Shown: positions 17,334-27,187, numbered from the stretch's first letter. The stretch is DNA of 61,188 nucleotides from Deltaproteobacteria bacterium (GCA_013151835.1 JAADHK010000112.1:1-61188); one strand, 5' to 3'. A program made the numbers and translations. Notes: generated by a model not told the origin, from the letters alone.

Positions 17334-19868
17334 ATGAGTGCAAACGGTGTAGGTGCATTTTTAACCAGGATTTTCGGCAGCAAAAATGAACGGGTACTGA
17401 AAAAAATATATCCGATCGTCGACGCAGTCAACGCCCTGGAACCGGAGATTTCAGCCCTTGATGACGCCGCGCTTGCCGGGCGGACGACTTTGTTCAAAGA
17501 ACGGATTGCCAAGGGAGAATCTCTTGACAACCTCCTGGTCGAAGCCTTTGCGGTTGTGCGCGAGGCATCGAAACGGACGCTTGGCATGAGACATTTTGAT
17601 GTCCAGATTATCGGTGGCGCCATTCTGCACCAGGGTAATATCACTGAAATGAAGACGGGTGAAGGCAAGACCCTGGTGGCGACCCTTGCCGTGTATCTGA
17701 ACGCCCTTGCCGGCAAGGGGGCGCACGTGATTACGGTAAATGATTACCTTGCGAGCCGTGATGCCGAGTGGATGGGCAAAATATATAAATTCCTGGGGCT
17801 TACCGTGGGCACAATTGTGCACGGCCTGGATGATGTGCAGCGTAAAGCCGCCTATAATGCCGACATTACCTATGGAACCAACAATGAATTCGGGTTCGAT
17901 TATCTTCGGGACAACATGAAGTTCGACCGCGAATCCCTGGTTCAGCGGCCCCTTAATTTCGCCATCGTAGATGAGGTGGACTCCATCCTGATTGACGAGG
18001 CCAGAACGCCCCTCATCATTTCAGGCCCGGCCGAGGACTCGACAACTCTCTATTACCAGGTTAACAGTATCATTCCGCATCTTAAAGCCGAGGAACATTA
18101 CACTATTGATGAAAAGGCCAGGACTGTTGCGCTAACGGATGAAGGTGTCGCCCGATCCGAGGCGCTTTTAAAGGTTGATAACCTTTATGATTCAAAGAAC
18201 ATCGAATTGCTTCACCATGTCAACCAGGCATTGAAGGCTCATTCCCTGTTCACCCGGGATATAGACTATATCGTAAAAAACGGGGAAGTTATCATTGTTG
18301 ATGAATTCACGGGCCGGCTCATGCCCGGGCGGCGATACAGCGAGGGGCTTCACCAGGCACTTGAGGCCAAGGAGAAGGTAAAGATAGAAAATGAGAACCA
18401 GACCCTTGCCACCATTACATTTCAAAATTATTTCCGGATGTATGAAAAACTCTCCGGCATGACCGGAACCGCCGATACCGAGGCCGCAGAATTCAAGAAG
18501 ATTTACGACCTGGATGTGGTGATCATCCCGACCAATATGCCCTTGATCCGGGAAGATTATCCCGACGTTATTTATATGACCAAAATGGAGAAATACGAGG
18601 CCGCCATCAAGGAGATCATAGAGCTGAACCGTATCGGCCGACCGGTCCTGGTGGGAACAATATCCATCGAGGTGTCCGAATTATTGAGCCGGTTGCTGAA
18701 GAAAAAAGGGGTTCGGCACAATGTATTAAATGCCAAGAAGCACGAGGCCGAGGCTGAGATCATCTCCGGAGCCGGGCAGGCGGGAGCGGTTACCATAGCA
18801 ACCAACATGGCGGGCCGGGGGACGGACATCGTCCTGGGCGAGGGTGTGGTGGAAAAGGGTGGATTCCATATCCTCGGCACAGAGCGGCATGAAAGCCGGC
18901 GGATCGACAATCAGCTCCGGGGCCGTTCGGGGCGTCAGGGTGATCCCGGTTCTTCCAGGTTTTTCCTGTCACTCGAAGATGATCTTCTTCGTATCTTCGG
19001 GGGGGAGAAGATTGCTTCCATCATGAGTCGTCTCGGTATGCAGGAAGGTGAGCCCATCGAGCACAAGATGGTTTCCAAGGCCATTGAAAACGCCCAGCGA
19101 AAGGTTGAGGGGCACAATTTCGAAATACGAAAACAACTCCTGGATTTTGACGATGTAATGAACCAGCAGCGCGAGGTGATTTACCGCCAGAGGCAGCAGG
19201 CATTAAGTGACGAGAGCTTAAGGCCGGTGATAGGGGATATGATCCGGGAGAAAGCCGAGGAAATTGCCTGGGGGTTTACAGATGAAAAAACATCATCCGT
19301 CAACTGGGATTTCAAGGCCATTGCCGATGCAGTTGCCACACAGTTTAATCTCCGGATAAGGTTTGATGACAACATAAAATCGGGCCTCACTCCCGAGGGG
19401 CTTTCAGATTTGATTTTCGATGCCGCATGGAAGATGTACACGCATAAGGAGTCCGAAATCCCTGAGCCGGAATTCAGGCAGCTTGAACGTTACGTCATGC
19501 TCCAGACCGTTGACAATCTCTGGAAGGATCATCTGCTTTCAATGGACCATTTAAAGGAGGGGATCGGGCTTCGCGGATATGCACAGCAGGATCCGAAGCT
19601 CGTATATAAGAAAGAAGCCTTTGAGATGTTTAATGATATGATTCATCGGATCAAGAAGGAGACGCTTAAGATACTGTTTCGCATCCAGCTTGTTGAGCCG
19701 GAAAGCATGGAGGAGATGAACCGGAGGAAGGAGAGGGAAATGAATTTTTCCCATGGTGACGAACCGTCTAAGAAAAAGCCTTTTAAACGGAGCGAGGGAA
19801 AAGTGGGCCGCAACGATCCTTGTCCGTGCGGGAGCGGGAAAAAGTACAAGAAATGCTGCGGCCGCTGA
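17334..19868 (+). CDS. secA: Protein translocase ATPase SecA
   Basis: An 844-residue motor of the Sec pathway, pushing unfolded preproteins through SecYEG. Walker A MKTGEGKT, the Walker B/DEAD-like block [19 protein letters not shown], the preprotein cross-linking domain, and the second helicase half ([23 protein letters not shown]) are in order. The C-terminus carries the SEC-C zinc motif [15 protein letters not shown], which binds SecB. Length is normal. No frameshift was seen. A 230-bp leader containing repeat copy F separates it from the peptidase gene. Confidence 0.98.
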   Translation: MSANGVGAFLTRIFGSKNERVLKKIYPIVDAVNALEPEISALDDAALAGRTTLFKERIAKGESLDNLLVEAFAVVREASKRTLGMRHFDVQIIGGAILHQGNITEMKTGEGKTLVATLAVYLNALAGKGAHVITVNDYLASRDAEWMGKIYKFLGLTVGTIVHGLDDVQRKAAYNADITYGTNNEFGFDYLRDNMKFDRESLVQRPLNFAIVDEVDSILIDEARTPLIISGPAEDSTTLYYQVNSIIPHLKAEEHYTIDEKARTVALTDEGVARSEALLKVDNLYDSKNIELLHHVNQALKAHSLFTRDIDYIVKNGEVIIVDEFTGRLMPGRRYSEGLHQALEAKEKVKIENENQTLATITFQNYFRMYEKLSGMTGTADTEAAEFKKIYDLDVVIIPTNMPLIREDYPDVIYMTKMEKYEAAIKEIIELNRIGRPVLVGTISIEVSELLSRLLKKKGVRHNVLNAKKHEAEAEIISGAGQAGAVTIATNMAGRGTDIVLGEGVVEKGGFHILGTERHESRRIDNQLRGRSGRQGDPGSSRFFLSLEDDLLRIFGGEKIASIMSRLGMQEGEPIEHKMVSKAIENAQRKVEGHNFEIRKQLLDFDDVMNQQREVIYRQRQQALSDESLRPVIGDMIREKAEEIAWGFTDEKTSSVNWDFKAIADAVATQFNLRIRFDDNIKSGLTPEGLSDLIFDAAWKMYTHKESEIPEPEFRQLERYVMLQTVDNLWKDHLLSMDHLKEGIGLRGYAQQDPKLVYKKEAFEMFNDMIHRIKKETLKILFRIQLVEPESMEEMNRRKEREMNFSHGDEPSKKKPFKRSEGKVGRNDPCPCGSGKKYKKCCGR

Positions 19869-19961
19869 TATATTTATGCAATTACAACTCCAGGTCAGGT
19901 TCTCCGGAATTTGGCATTGAATTTTATATGCCCTGGGCGTTATAATAAAAGTAAGTTAACA

Positions 19962-20126
19962 TTGATGATCTCGTAAAAAGTCGGGCAACCCGGTTACGAT
20001 GGCTAAGTAGAAAGTCCCATATACAAGGCGTAGTGGTGTCGCGAAAGCGGAGGCATACATATAGTGTTCCGAGCATTTCGCGACCCGCTACAACGCAGTA
20101 GATGGGACTTTTTACGACGCCATCAA
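19962..20126 (+). repeat. Hairpin mobile element, copy C (long type)
   Basis: A 163-165 bp element nearly identical to copy A (about 5 differences). It is flanked by AACAT at 19958-19962 and 20125-20129, a 5-bp direct repeat consistent with target duplication. The right terminal repeat ends 35 bp before clpS and generates an artefactual N-terminal extension of that ORF. Confidence 0.85.
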
Positions 20127-20161
20127 CATTTACGAAAAGCCATTACAGGAGCCCGGTATTC

Positions 20162-20464
20162 ATGCCGGAAATAAAGGAAAAGGTGAGGCCCGCGACCGTA
20201 AGGAAGGTCGTGGAACCGCCCATGTACAGGGTGTTGCTGCATAACGATGACTACACCACCATGCAATTTGTGGTAAATATCCTGGTTGCCGTGTTCGGAA
20301 AGCCGTTTGAACAGGCATTTACAATTATGTTGAATGTCCACCGCCAGGGCGTGGGAGAGTGCGGAATTTATACATACGAGGTTGCTGAAACCAAGGTTGA
20401 GACCGTTCATAAGCTTGCGGTGGAAAGTGGCTTTCCGCTGAAAAGTTCCATGGAAAAGGTGTGA
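20162..20464 (+). CDS. clpS: Clp protease adaptor ClpS
   Basis: A 100-residue adaptor that binds N-terminal degron residues and hands substrates to ClpAP. Core motif YRVLLHNDDYTTMQFVV has the substrate-pocket Asn-Asp-Asp, and the C-terminal half has HRQGVGECGIYTYEVAETKV. ATG 20162 gives the usual short Lys/Arg-rich N-terminus; the ORF upstream of it is repeat DNA. clpA starts 4 bases after the stop, so the two are translationally linked. Confidence 0.95.
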   Translation: MPEIKEKVRPATVRKVVEPPMYRVLLHNDDYTTMQFVVNILVAVFGKPFEQAFTIMLNVHRQGVGECGIYTYEVAETKVETVHKLAVESGFPLKSSMEKV

Positions 20465-20468
20465 ATAT

Positions 20469-22718
20469 ATGAGCATGATAAGCAAAGGGCTGAGCATTGT
20501 CTTAAACCAGGCATTAAACGAGGCCAGGAAGCGTCGGCATGAATATGTGTGCGTTGAGCACATGCTGTATGCCATTCTCCACGACAGCGCCGGTATCGAG
20601 GTGATAGAGAGCTGCGGGGGGGATGCGGAACATCTCCAGGAGGAGATCGAACGTTTTTTTGAGGAAAAAATGATGACAATTCCCGAGGACCGGGAATATG
20701 TCCTCCAGCAGACCCTCCGCTTTCAGCGCGTTATCCAGCGGGCGGTAAATCATGCCCGCTCGGCCGAAAAGGATGCCGTATACGTCGGTGATATTCTGGC
20801 TTCGATTCTTGAGGAGAAAAAATCCCATGCCGCTTATTTCATTGCCGCAGAGGGGATTGCCCGGCTGGATGTGTTAAATGTAATTTCCCACGGCTCGTCG
20901 GACCCTCTTTTTGGAGATGCGTCCGATACCGGTCTTGTTGCAGGGAAAAAGAAACGAAAAAAGGTTGTTAACCCCCTCGAGGCGTTTACCATCGATCTTG
21001 TGGATCGCGCCGCAAAGGGAAAACTCGATCCCCTGATCGGGAGGAAGCCCGAAATGGAGCGGACAATCCAGGTTCTTTGCCGGAGGCGAAAGAACAACCC
21101 GGTTTTCGTGGGAGACCCTGGGGTGGGAAAGACCGCCATGGCCGAAGGCCTTGCAAGCAGGATCGCCGCCGGCGATGTGCCCGACATACTGGAGGGCACA
21201 AAGATATTTTCCCTTGACCTGGGCGCGCTTCTGGCGGGCACAAAATACAGGGGCGACTTTGAGCAGAGGCTCAAGGCCGTGATCAATGCATTAAAGAAAA
21301 AGGAAAACCCCATTCTTTTCATAGATGAAATTCATACCGTCGTCGGCGCCGGGGCTACCAGCAGCGGTTCCATGGATGCTTCCAATATCCTGAAGCCGTC
21401 GCTTATGACGGGCGAACTGAGATGTATTGGTTCCACCACCTATGAGGAATACAAGAATTTTTTTGGAAAAGACCGGGCCTTTTCCAGGCGGTTTGAAAAA
21501 ATAGAGCTTGCGGAGCCGTCTACTGAAGATACGATTAAGATACTAAAAGGCCTTAAGTCCTGTTATGAGGAGCATCACGGCATCACCTATACAGATGCGG
21601 CACTTAAAGCCGCAGCGCAATTATCAGCCCGTTATATAAACGAAAGGTATCTGCCGGACAAGGCAATTGACGTGATCGACGAAGCCGGCGTACTGCTCCG
21701 GCTTGCGCCTTCGGGCCGCAGGAAAAGGGTCCATCCCACAGATATCGAAAAGGTAGTCGCAAAGATTTCACGGATCCCCGTACAGCGCATATCAACATCA
21801 GACAGGATCAACCTTGCGGGCCTGGGTGACCGGATGCGTGAAAAGATATTCGGCCAGGACGAGGCAGTTAATTCGCTGGTAACGGCTATAAAGCGATCCC
21901 GGGCAGGACTTTCAGCGCCTGAACGGCCCATAGGGTCTTTTCTTTTCACCGGTCCCACGGGTGTGGGAAAGACCGAGGTGGCCAGGCAGCTTTCCGCAAG
22001 CTTAGGAATCGGCTTTCTCCGCTTCGACATGAGCGAGTATATGGAAAAGCACTCGGTGGCAAGGCTTATCGGGGCGCCGCCAGGATATGTCGGATTTGAG
22101 CAGGGCGGTCTTCTCACCGATCAGATCCGAAAAAGCCCCTATGCCGTCCTTCTATTGGATGAAATCGAGAAGGCACATATCGATATGTATAATATCCTCC
22201 TCCAGGTCATGGATCATGCGACGCTTACGGACAATAACGGAAAGACCGCTGATTTCAGAAACGTTATCCTGATTATGACTTCCAATGCGGGCGCAAGGGA
22301 AATGGCCGCAAATTCGATCGGTTTTGGCGGGACTGGCGCACAGGACACCATTGATAAGGGACAAAAGGCAATTGAATCCTTTTTCAGCCCTGAATTCCGG
22401 AACCGGCTTGACGAGACAATACATTTCAGGTCGCTTAATCCTGCTATCATGGAATTGATCGTGGACAAGTTCATAAATGAGTTTTCTCCCCAGCTTGCCG
22501 TAAAAAAGATCAGTATCCGGCTTTCGGCAAATGCCAGGAAATGGCTTGCGGAAAAAGGATTTGATCCGAAGTTCGGGGCCCGTCCCTTAGACCGGGTGAT
22601 CCAGCGGGAGATAAAGGATGTTTTAACGGACGATATACTGTTTGGCAGGCTTTCCAACGGGGGGAGCATTTTTGTTAAGGTCAAGGGGGGACGCCTGCTT
22701 TTTACTTATTCATTATAG
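20469..22718 (+). CDS. clpA: ATP-dependent Clp protease ATP-binding subunit ClpA
   Basis: A 749-residue double AAA+ unfoldase. It starts with the repeat Clp N-domain, then D1 with Walker A GDPGVGKTAMAEGLA and Walker B ILFIDEIHT, then D2 with GPTGVGKTEVARQLS and VLLLDEIEKA. The ClpP-docking region is in the D2 C-terminal part; the short length and absence of a coiled-coil middle domain separate it from ClpB/ClpC. Co-transcribed with clpS and aat, it forms the N-degron pathway with ClpP, which is not in the window. Confidence 0.97.
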   Translation: MSMISKGLSIVLNQALNEARKRRHEYVCVEHMLYAILHDSAGIEVIESCGGDAEHLQEEIERFFEEKMMTIPEDREYVLQQTLRFQRVIQRAVNHARSAEKDAVYVGDILASILEEKKSHAAYFIAAEGIARLDVLNVISHGSSDPLFGDASDTGLVAGKKKRKKVVNPLEAFTIDLVDRAAKGKLDPLIGRKPEMERTIQVLCRRRKNNPVFVGDPGVGKTAMAEGLASRIAAGDVPDILEGTKIFSLDLGALLAGTKYRGDFEQRLKAVINALKKKENPILFIDEIHTVVGAGATSSGSMDASNILKPSLMTGELRCIGSTTYEEYKNFFGKDRAFSRRFEKIELAEPSTEDTIKILKGLKSCYEEHHGITYTDAALKAAAQLSARYINERYLPDKAIDVIDEAGVLLRLAPSGRRKRVHPTDIEKVVAKISRIPVQRISTSDRINLAGLGDRMREKIFGQDEAVNSLVTAIKRSRAGLSAPERPIGSFLFTGPTGVGKTEVARQLSASLGIGFLRFDMSEYMEKHSVARLIGAPPGYVGFEQGGLLTDQIRKSPYAVLLLDEIEKAHIDMYNILLQVMDHATLTDNNGKTADFRNVILIMTSNAGAREMAANSIGFGGTGAQDTIDKGQKAIESFFSPEFRNRLDETIHFRSLNPAIMELIVDKFINEFSPQLAVKKISIRLSANARKWLAEKGFDPKFGARPLDRVIQREIKDVLTDDILFGRLSNGGSIFVKVKGGRLLFTYSL

Positions 22719-22728
22719 CCAATATAAA

Positions 22729-23460
22729 ATGCCGATTTTTCGCCTTCCTGAAAAAAATTCTTTTCCGCCGCCGCATTTTGCAGCTCCGAACGGTCTTCTC
22801 GCCGTGGGTGGAGACCTGAGTGAAAAACGGCTCATTGCCGCATATAGGAAAGGGATTTTTCCCTGGTATTCCAAAGGCGATCCCGTCCTGTGGTGGTCAC
22901 CTGATCCCAGAATGGTCCTTTATCCACAAGCGTTCAGGATTTCGCGGAGTCTGAGACGGACCATATCACGTGAAGTTTTTACCGTTACGAGTGATACCGC
23001 TTTTAAGCAGGTGATTTGCGCATGTGCCAGGGTAAGGCAGAACTGCGATGAAGAGACATGGATTACCGATGAAATGATAGATGCTTATTGCCGTTTGTTT
23101 TCTAGCGGGTACGCACATTCCATAGAAGCATGGAAGGATGGCGATCTTGTTGGCGGTCTTTATGGAGTTGCGATCGGTGGCGTTTTTTTCGGTGAATCCA
23201 TGTTCACGCGGGTTGCCAACGCCTCCAAGGTGGCGCTCGCTGCCTTGTGCAATTATCTTTCGGGGCTTTCCTTTGACATGATCGACTGCCAGGTGGCCAC
23301 AGCGCATTTAAGAAGTCTCGGGGCCGTGGAAATCCCGCGTAAACGGTTTTTGGAAAAATTGTTAATATCCATACAAAGACCCACCATTCGGGGTGATTGG
23401 GATATTGCAGCCTGCAACCGGCATCGCGGCCTTTCAGCCTCCCAGGTGCAGGTATTTTAA
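22729..23460 (+). CDS. aat: Leucyl/phenylalanyl-tRNA--protein transferase
   Basis: A 243-residue enzyme that adds Leu or Phe to proteins with N-terminal Lys or Arg, creating ClpS degrons. The signature GLLAVGGDLS, YRKGIFPWY, and WWSPDPRMVL is present, and IDCQVATAHLRSLGAVEIPR completes the GNAT-like fold. ATG 22729, 10 bases after the clpA stop, gives the normal start PIFRLPEKNSFPPP; the longer reading frame lies inside clpA. Grouping with clpSA is functional as well as positional. Confidence 0.95.
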   Translation: MPIFRLPEKNSFPPPHFAAPNGLLAVGGDLSEKRLIAAYRKGIFPWYSKGDPVLWWSPDPRMVLYPQAFRISRSLRRTISREVFTVTSDTAFKQVICACARVRQNCDEETWITDEMIDAYCRLFSSGYAHSIEAWKDGDLVGGLYGVAIGGVFFGESMFTRVANASKVALAALCNYLSGLSFDMIDCQVATAHLRSLGAVEIPRKRFLEKLLISIQRPTIRGDWDIAACNRHRGLSASQVQVF

Positions 23461-23480
23461 TAATTAAAAAAGGAGCACAT

Positions 23481-23810
23481 ATGCATTCAGATTGCCTGTT
23501 TTGTAAAATCGCCGGCAATGAAATGGGTACGGAATTTATCCATGAAACCGCTGAGCTCGTTGTATTCAAGGATATCAAGCCCCTGGCCCCGGTACATCTG
23601 CTGATTGTTCCAAAACGACATATCCGGGGTATCAACGATCTGGTTGATGACGACCGAGCCATTATCTCGGAATTGATTTTGACCGCAAGGGATATGGCGA
23701 AAAAAATGGGTGTCGAAAGATCGGGATACCGCATTTTTTTTAATGTTGAAAAAGGGGGCGGCCAGGAGGTTTTTCATCTTCATCTCCATTTGATCGGGGG
23801 ATGGGAATAG
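23481..23810 (+). CDS. HIT family nucleotide-binding protein (HINT-like)
   Basis: A 109-residue protein beginning CLFCKIAGNE and ending with the histidine triad EVFHLHLHLIGG, whose middle His is the nucleophile for phosphoramidate hydrolysis (AMP-lysine type substrates in the HINT branch). AAGGAG lies 6 bases before ATG 23481; the open frame upstream is inside aat. It is separated from aat by only 20 bases and is probably in the same transcript. The physiological substrate is unknown. Confidence 0.92.
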   Translation: MHSDCLFCKIAGNEMGTEFIHETAELVVFKDIKPLAPVHLLIVPKRHIRGINDLVDDDRAIISELILTARDMAKKMGVERSGYRIFFNVEKGGGQEVFHLHLHLIGGWE

Positions 23811-23908
23811 ACAAGAAACGCAAGTCGGATCAGGCCGGAGGCTGTAATCCGACAACTTCCGGGATTACCATTTTCCGGGCGAAAAAGATCACTTATCAGG
23901 AGTAAAAA

Positions 23909-25195
23909 ATGGGAAAAACCATTGCACGGAAAATTTTTGATTCGCATTCTATAGATAATCCCGCCGGAGACATTCATGTGATCCGGCTTGATGCGGTATT
24001 CTGCCACGAGATTACAACTCCGGCTGCCATAAATGACCTTGTTTCCCGGGGAAAGGACCGGATATTCGATCCTTCGAAAATAAAGGCCGTAATCGATCAT
24101 GTGACACCTGCCAAGGATTCCAAGACCGCCTTGCAGGGAAAGATTCTGAGGGACTGGGCGCGGCGGCACAAGATTGCCGATTTTTTCGATATCGGCAAAA
24201 ACGGAGTTTGCCACGCCATTTTCCCTGAAAAAGGATTTGCGCGCCCCGGATTTACGATTATCATGGGCGATTCCCACACCTGTACGCACGGGGCATTCGG
24301 CGCGTTTGCCGCCGGAGTCGGAACCACGGACCTTGAGGTCGGGATTTTAAAGGGCGTGTGCGCGTTTCGTTATCCAAAGACCATAAAGATAGACGTTGTG
24401 GGCACACTCCGTCCCGGCGTGTTTGCAAAGGACGTTATTCTTCATATCATTGGAGAAATCGGGGTCTCGGGCGCAACCGATCACGTCATCGAGTTTGCCG
24501 GGCCGATAGTGGAAGACATGAGCATGGAAGCACGAATGACACTCTGCAATATGGCCGTGGAGGCCGGGGCCACAAGCGGAATCTGCTGTCCCGACATGAC
24601 TACGGTTGATTACCTCTGGCCGCATATTGAAAATGAGTTTTCTTCAAAAGCCGAGGCCCTTAATAAATACAGTTGTTTTCTGCCGGACGCGGATGCCGAA
24701 TATGAGTCAGTGATCAGCATCGATATTAGCGATCTTTCCCCGCAAGTTACGTTCGGGTTTCTGCCCGAGAATGTAAAACCCGTAAGCGGGATGGAAAAGA
24801 CGCCCGTGGACCAGGTGTATATCGGTTCGTGTACCAACGGCCGGATCGAGGACCTCGAGGTTGCCGCGAAAATCCTTGAAGGCCGGCACATTGCCGATTC
24901 ACTCCGGGCAATTGTTTCTCCCGCGACCCCCGAAATCTATCGCAAGGCGCTTGAAAAGGGGATCATCAAGGTTTTCATGGACGCGGGTTTTTGCGTTACC
25001 AACCCAACCTGCGGGGCCTGCCTCGGCATGAGCAACGGGGTTCTGGCAAAAGGGGAGGTCTGCGCCTCGACCACGAACCGGAATTTTAACGGCCGCATGG
25101 GAAAGGGCGGCATGGTTCATCTTATGAGCCCTGCTACGGCTGCGGCCACGGCAATTGCGGGATATATCACGAATTCTGAGCTGTATGAAGGGTAG
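23909..25195 (+). CDS. leuC: 3-isopropylmalate dehydratase large subunit-type protein
   Basis: A 428-residue aconitase-superfamily large subunit of the short archaeal/bacterial class. Three Cys ligands for the [4Fe-4S] cluster are seen in IGSCTNGR and NPTCGACLGM. GDSHTCTHGAFGAFAAGVG and STTNRNFNGRMG are typical. It pairs with the small subunit gene 125 bp downstream. Members of this class act on isopropylmalate, homoaconitate or methylmalate, and leuA/leuB are not nearby, so the leucine assignment is the most likely but not proven. Confidence 0.88.
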   Translation: MGKTIARKIFDSHSIDNPAGDIHVIRLDAVFCHEITTPAAINDLVSRGKDRIFDPSKIKAVIDHVTPAKDSKTALQGKILRDWARRHKIADFFDIGKNGVCHAIFPEKGFARPGFTIIMGDSHTCTHGAFGAFAAGVGTTDLEVGILKGVCAFRYPKTIKIDVVGTLRPGVFAKDVILHIIGEIGVSGATDHVIEFAGPIVEDMSMEARMTLCNMAVEAGATSGICCPDMTTVDYLWPHIENEFSSKAEALNKYSCFLPDADAEYESVISIDISDLSPQVTFGFLPENVKPVSGMEKTPVDQVYIGSCTNGRIEDLEVAAKILEGRHIADSLRAIVSPATPEIYRKALEKGIIKVFMDAGFCVTNPTCGACLGMSNGVLAKGEVCASTTNRNFNGRMGKGGMVHLMSPATAAATAIAGYITNSELYEG

Positions 25196-25196
25196 G

Positions 25197-25292
25197 TTAT
25201 AGCAGTGCCATTAACTTAAGTGATATTTGTAGGGGAGGGGTTTACCCCCTCCCCTACATTTCCCCACCTAACCTAATGGCATTGAGTTATAA
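25197..25292 (+). repeat. Nested inverted repeat between leuC and leuD
   Basis: The outer arms TTATAGCAGTGCCATTA (25197-25213) and TAATGGCATTGAGTTATAA (25274-25292) are imperfectly complementary. Inside them a perfect 13-bp stem, TGTAGGGGAGGGG with CCCCTCCCCTACA, encloses TTTAC (25228-25258). Two nested hairpins of this kind look like another small mobile palindrome rather than an attenuator, since transcription must continue into leuD. Confidence 0.7.
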
Positions 25293-25319
25293 AACGAACC
25301 GGAGAAGAGGATAAAAAAC

Positions 25320-25844
25320 ATGAGCTGTTTTGGTGGCAATGTACTCTTTTTAGACAGATCGGACATTAATACGGACGAGATCATACCGGCTAAATATTTG
25401 ACGGAGATTTCAAAACAGGCCTTAAAGCCCTATCTGCTGGAAGATCTAAAGCTTCAGGGGTTTGACCCAACGATCGATATTAAGGATAAGCAGGTGATCA
25501 TAACCCGCGCTAATTTCGGGTGCGGGTCTTCCCGTGAGCACGCCCCCTGGGCGCTTGAGATAAACGGTATTCATGTTGTTATAGCACAGGGATTTGCACG
25601 CATCTTCAGGCAGAATATGTTTAATTGCGGAATGCTTGCCATCGCCCTTGCCGGAAAAGACATAGACCGCCTGTTTGCGGAGTTTGCTCCCGGCCCGGCC
25701 GCTGTCGATGTGGACCTGGACCGGAATATTCTTTCGGTTTCCGGTAATGGACAGGATATCCGAATCCCGTTTACGATTTCCGATTTTGACCGCGCCCTTG
25801 TAGAAGCCGGGGGGTGGCTGGAATATGCGGATAAGAAATATTGA
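25320..25844 (+). CDS. leuD: 3-isopropylmalate dehydratase small subunit-type protein
   Basis: A 174-residue swivelling-domain subunit. NTDEIIPAKYL is the substrate-specificity loop region and NFGCGSSREHAPWAL is the conserved block. The YLT loop differs from both textbook isopropylmalate (YLV/YLL) and homoaconitate (YLRT) forms as I remember them, so substrate specificity stays open. It forms the heterodimer with the upstream large subunit. A bidirectional terminator follows 120 bp downstream. Confidence 0.87.
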   Translation: MSCFGGNVLFLDRSDINTDEIIPAKYLTEISKQALKPYLLEDLKLQGFDPTIDIKDKQVIITRANFGCGSSREHAPWALEINGIHVVIAQGFARIFRQNMFNCGMLAIALAGKDIDRLFAEFAPGPAAVDVDLDRNILSVSGNGQDIRIPFTISDFDRALVEAGGWLEYADKKY

Positions 25845-25910
25845 CGGAATAGTTAAAATTCGCCTATTTCACAGGATGTTACGAGCATATTGGCAGATTA
25901 AGCATGATAT

Positions 25911-25942
25911 TTTTCACATCGTCGACGTCGACGATGTGAAAA
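25911..25942. repeat. Perfect 32-bp palindrome
   Basis: TTTTCACATCGTCGAC is followed directly by its exact complement with no loop. It lies between the leuD and hsp20 stop codons, so it is not at a promoter for either flanking gene. It could extrude as a cruciform or act in RNA as a hairpin. Confidence 0.85.
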
Positions 25943-25962
25943 GGGTCGGATTTAAGGATGTC

Positions 25963-26010
25963 AAAAAAAACCCGGCTACGGCAGATATTTGCCGTGTGCC
26001 GGGTTTTTTT
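25963..26010. terminator. Bidirectional intrinsic terminator
   Basis: An A8 tract, CCCGGCTACGGCA, a short loop, TGCCGTGTGCCGGG and a T7 tract form a stem of about 13 bp with T runs in both directions. It lies between the convergent leuD and hsp20 genes and can serve both. Confidence 0.88.
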
Positions 26011-26027
26011 ATCAGGCCCCATATTTC

Positions 26028-26438
26028 TTAATCGCTCTTGATCGCAATCTTTCTTGGTTTTGCCTTTTCCGCCTTTGGAAGGGTCAGCTTGAGCACACCG
26101 TTTTTCAGGTTTGCATCGATTCTTCCCTGATCAATGACCTCCGAGATGGTAAACTGCCTGAAGTAGCGGCCCACTTCGTATTCAATTGCAATGTCTTCTT
26201 CATCGGCCGATTCATAGGGCGCGATATCGCCGCTTAGAGTCAGGGTGTTTTCACGCAGATCAATGGAAATATCTTCCGCAGTTACACCCGGCATGTCCGC
26301 CGTTAGTATAATATTCTCTTGAGTCTCATATATGTCGACAGCCGGGACGAAGACAGGGCCGGGTTTTGTCTGTTCCGCCGGCCCGGCCACCTCGTGTTTT
26401 CCCATGACCTGGATTTCCTTGTTTTCAGTGGTATCCAT
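26028..26438 (-). CDS. Small heat shock protein (Hsp20/alpha-crystallin)
   Basis: A 136-residue ATP-independent holdase. The alpha-crystallin domain runs from about residue 33 (PAVDIYETQENIILTADMPGV) to the end, with the conserved L-x-NGVL-x-L block as LKNGVLKLTLPK. It is preceded by a strong AAGGAGG. The second Hsp20 gene lies 48 bp upstream on the same strand, so the pair is one operon of diverged paralogues. Confidence 0.93.
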   Translation of the reverse strand: MDTTENKEIQVMGKHEVAGPAEQTKPGPVFVPAVDIYETQENIILTADMPGVTAEDISIDLRENTLTLSGDIAPYESADEEDIAIEYEVGRYFRQFTISEVIDQGRIDANLKNGVLKLTLPKAEKAKPRKIAIKSD

Positions 26439-26486
26439 AATAATTACCTCCTTTTTAGTTAAGGGTTCAAAAGGATACTTCAGGGC

Positions 26487-26945
26487 TTAACGGATCTTAA
26501 TCTGTTTGGGCTTTGCCTCTTCCGCCTTTGGGATAGTAATGGTCAGTATCCCGTTTTTAAGCGTGGCATCGATTTTATCCCGCTCGATTTCACCCGGCAG
26601 GGTGAAGGCCCTGGAAAATCTGCCGAACTCCCGTTCTCTTCGGTGATACCCGGCGCTTTCGTCGGCAGGTGTTTCTCTGTGGCCGGTTATGGCGATGTTT
26701 CTGTCTGTGGACTGGATATCGAGTTCCTCCGCCGAAACGCCGGGGAGTTCCGCCCGGATAAAATAATTATTCTTATTCTCCGTAAGGTTAATTAAGGGAA
26801 AAACCCCGGCTCTTCGTGCCGGATAACCCTTTTCATCCGTTGCCTGGCCGAAAAGTTGATCGAGTTGTCGTTTCATTCGGTCGAGATCGGAAAACGGGCT
26901 TTTAAATCCAAATGCAGGAAAATCAATCCATCGTCTGGTAATCAT
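26487..26945 (-). CDS. Small heat shock protein (Hsp20/alpha-crystallin)
   Basis: A 152-residue holdase chaperone, first gene of the pair. The N-terminal arm has WIDFPAFGFKSPFSDLDRM, typical of this group. The alpha-crystallin domain contains FIRAELPGVSAEELDI, and the C-terminal block is LKNGILTITIPKAEE. ATG 26945 was chosen for GGAGG 6 bases upstream; an earlier start at 27014 adds a Cys-rich leader with no support. A heat-shock sigma promoter could not be confirmed. Confidence 0.94.
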   Translation of the reverse strand: MITRRWIDFPAFGFKSPFSDLDRMKRQLDQLFGQATDEKGYPARRAGVFPLINLTENKNNYFIRAELPGVSAEELDIQSTDRNIAITGHRETPADESAGYHRREREFGRFSRAFTLPGEIERDKIDATLKNGILTITIPKAEEAKPKQIKIR

Positions 26946-27128
26946 GGTTATTCCTCCTTTCGTTTTTTGTTGTTTACGGGCTTGCACGCAGAAACACTGC
27001 ATACAAGTTTGCATTTTTATAAATATATATCAGATTGTTATCACTCAATGTTCAATTATAAAATAATCACGCGGTAAATAGTGTCAAGGCTTGTATCCAT
27101 TTTTTTATCAAGGTCAGGTCGACATAAA

Positions 27129-27164
27129 TTGACTTTACAAAACTTAACGTTTACGTTATGTTTT
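27129..27164 (+). promoter_or_regulatory. Inverted-repeat operator overlapping the acyl-CoA operon promoter
   Basis: TTGACT at 27129-27134 is a plausible -35. From 27139 to 27164 two 12-bp arms with one mismatch (AAAACTTAACGT, TT, ACGTTATGTTTT) form a long dyad covering the expected spacer and -10. The core TTAACGTTTACGTTA resembles, from memory, operators of MerR-family LiuR regulators of branched-chain acid degradation; this has not been checked. No regulator gene lies next to it. Confidence 0.6.
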
Positions 27165-27165
27165 A

Positions 27166-27187
27166 GACGGATTTTTACGAGTCCATA
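27166..27187. repeat. Solo end of the hairpin element (copy N)
   Basis: GACGGATTTTTACGAGTCCATA matches one terminal repeat of the dispersed family, with no second end within 200 bp. It lies between the operator and the ribosome site of the acyl-CoA dehydrogenase gene. Confidence 0.6.

Noticed and set aside
25197-25319. Riboswitch or leucine attenuator between leuC and leuD
   Set aside because: There is no leader peptide with Leu codons and no T run; the nested inverted repeats fit a small palindromic element better.
27055-27087. Promoter for the hsp20 pair on the minus strand (TTGACA and TATAAT)
   Set aside because: Both boxes are excellent but the spacing is 21 bp, too long for sigma-70, and no sigma-32 consensus was found.
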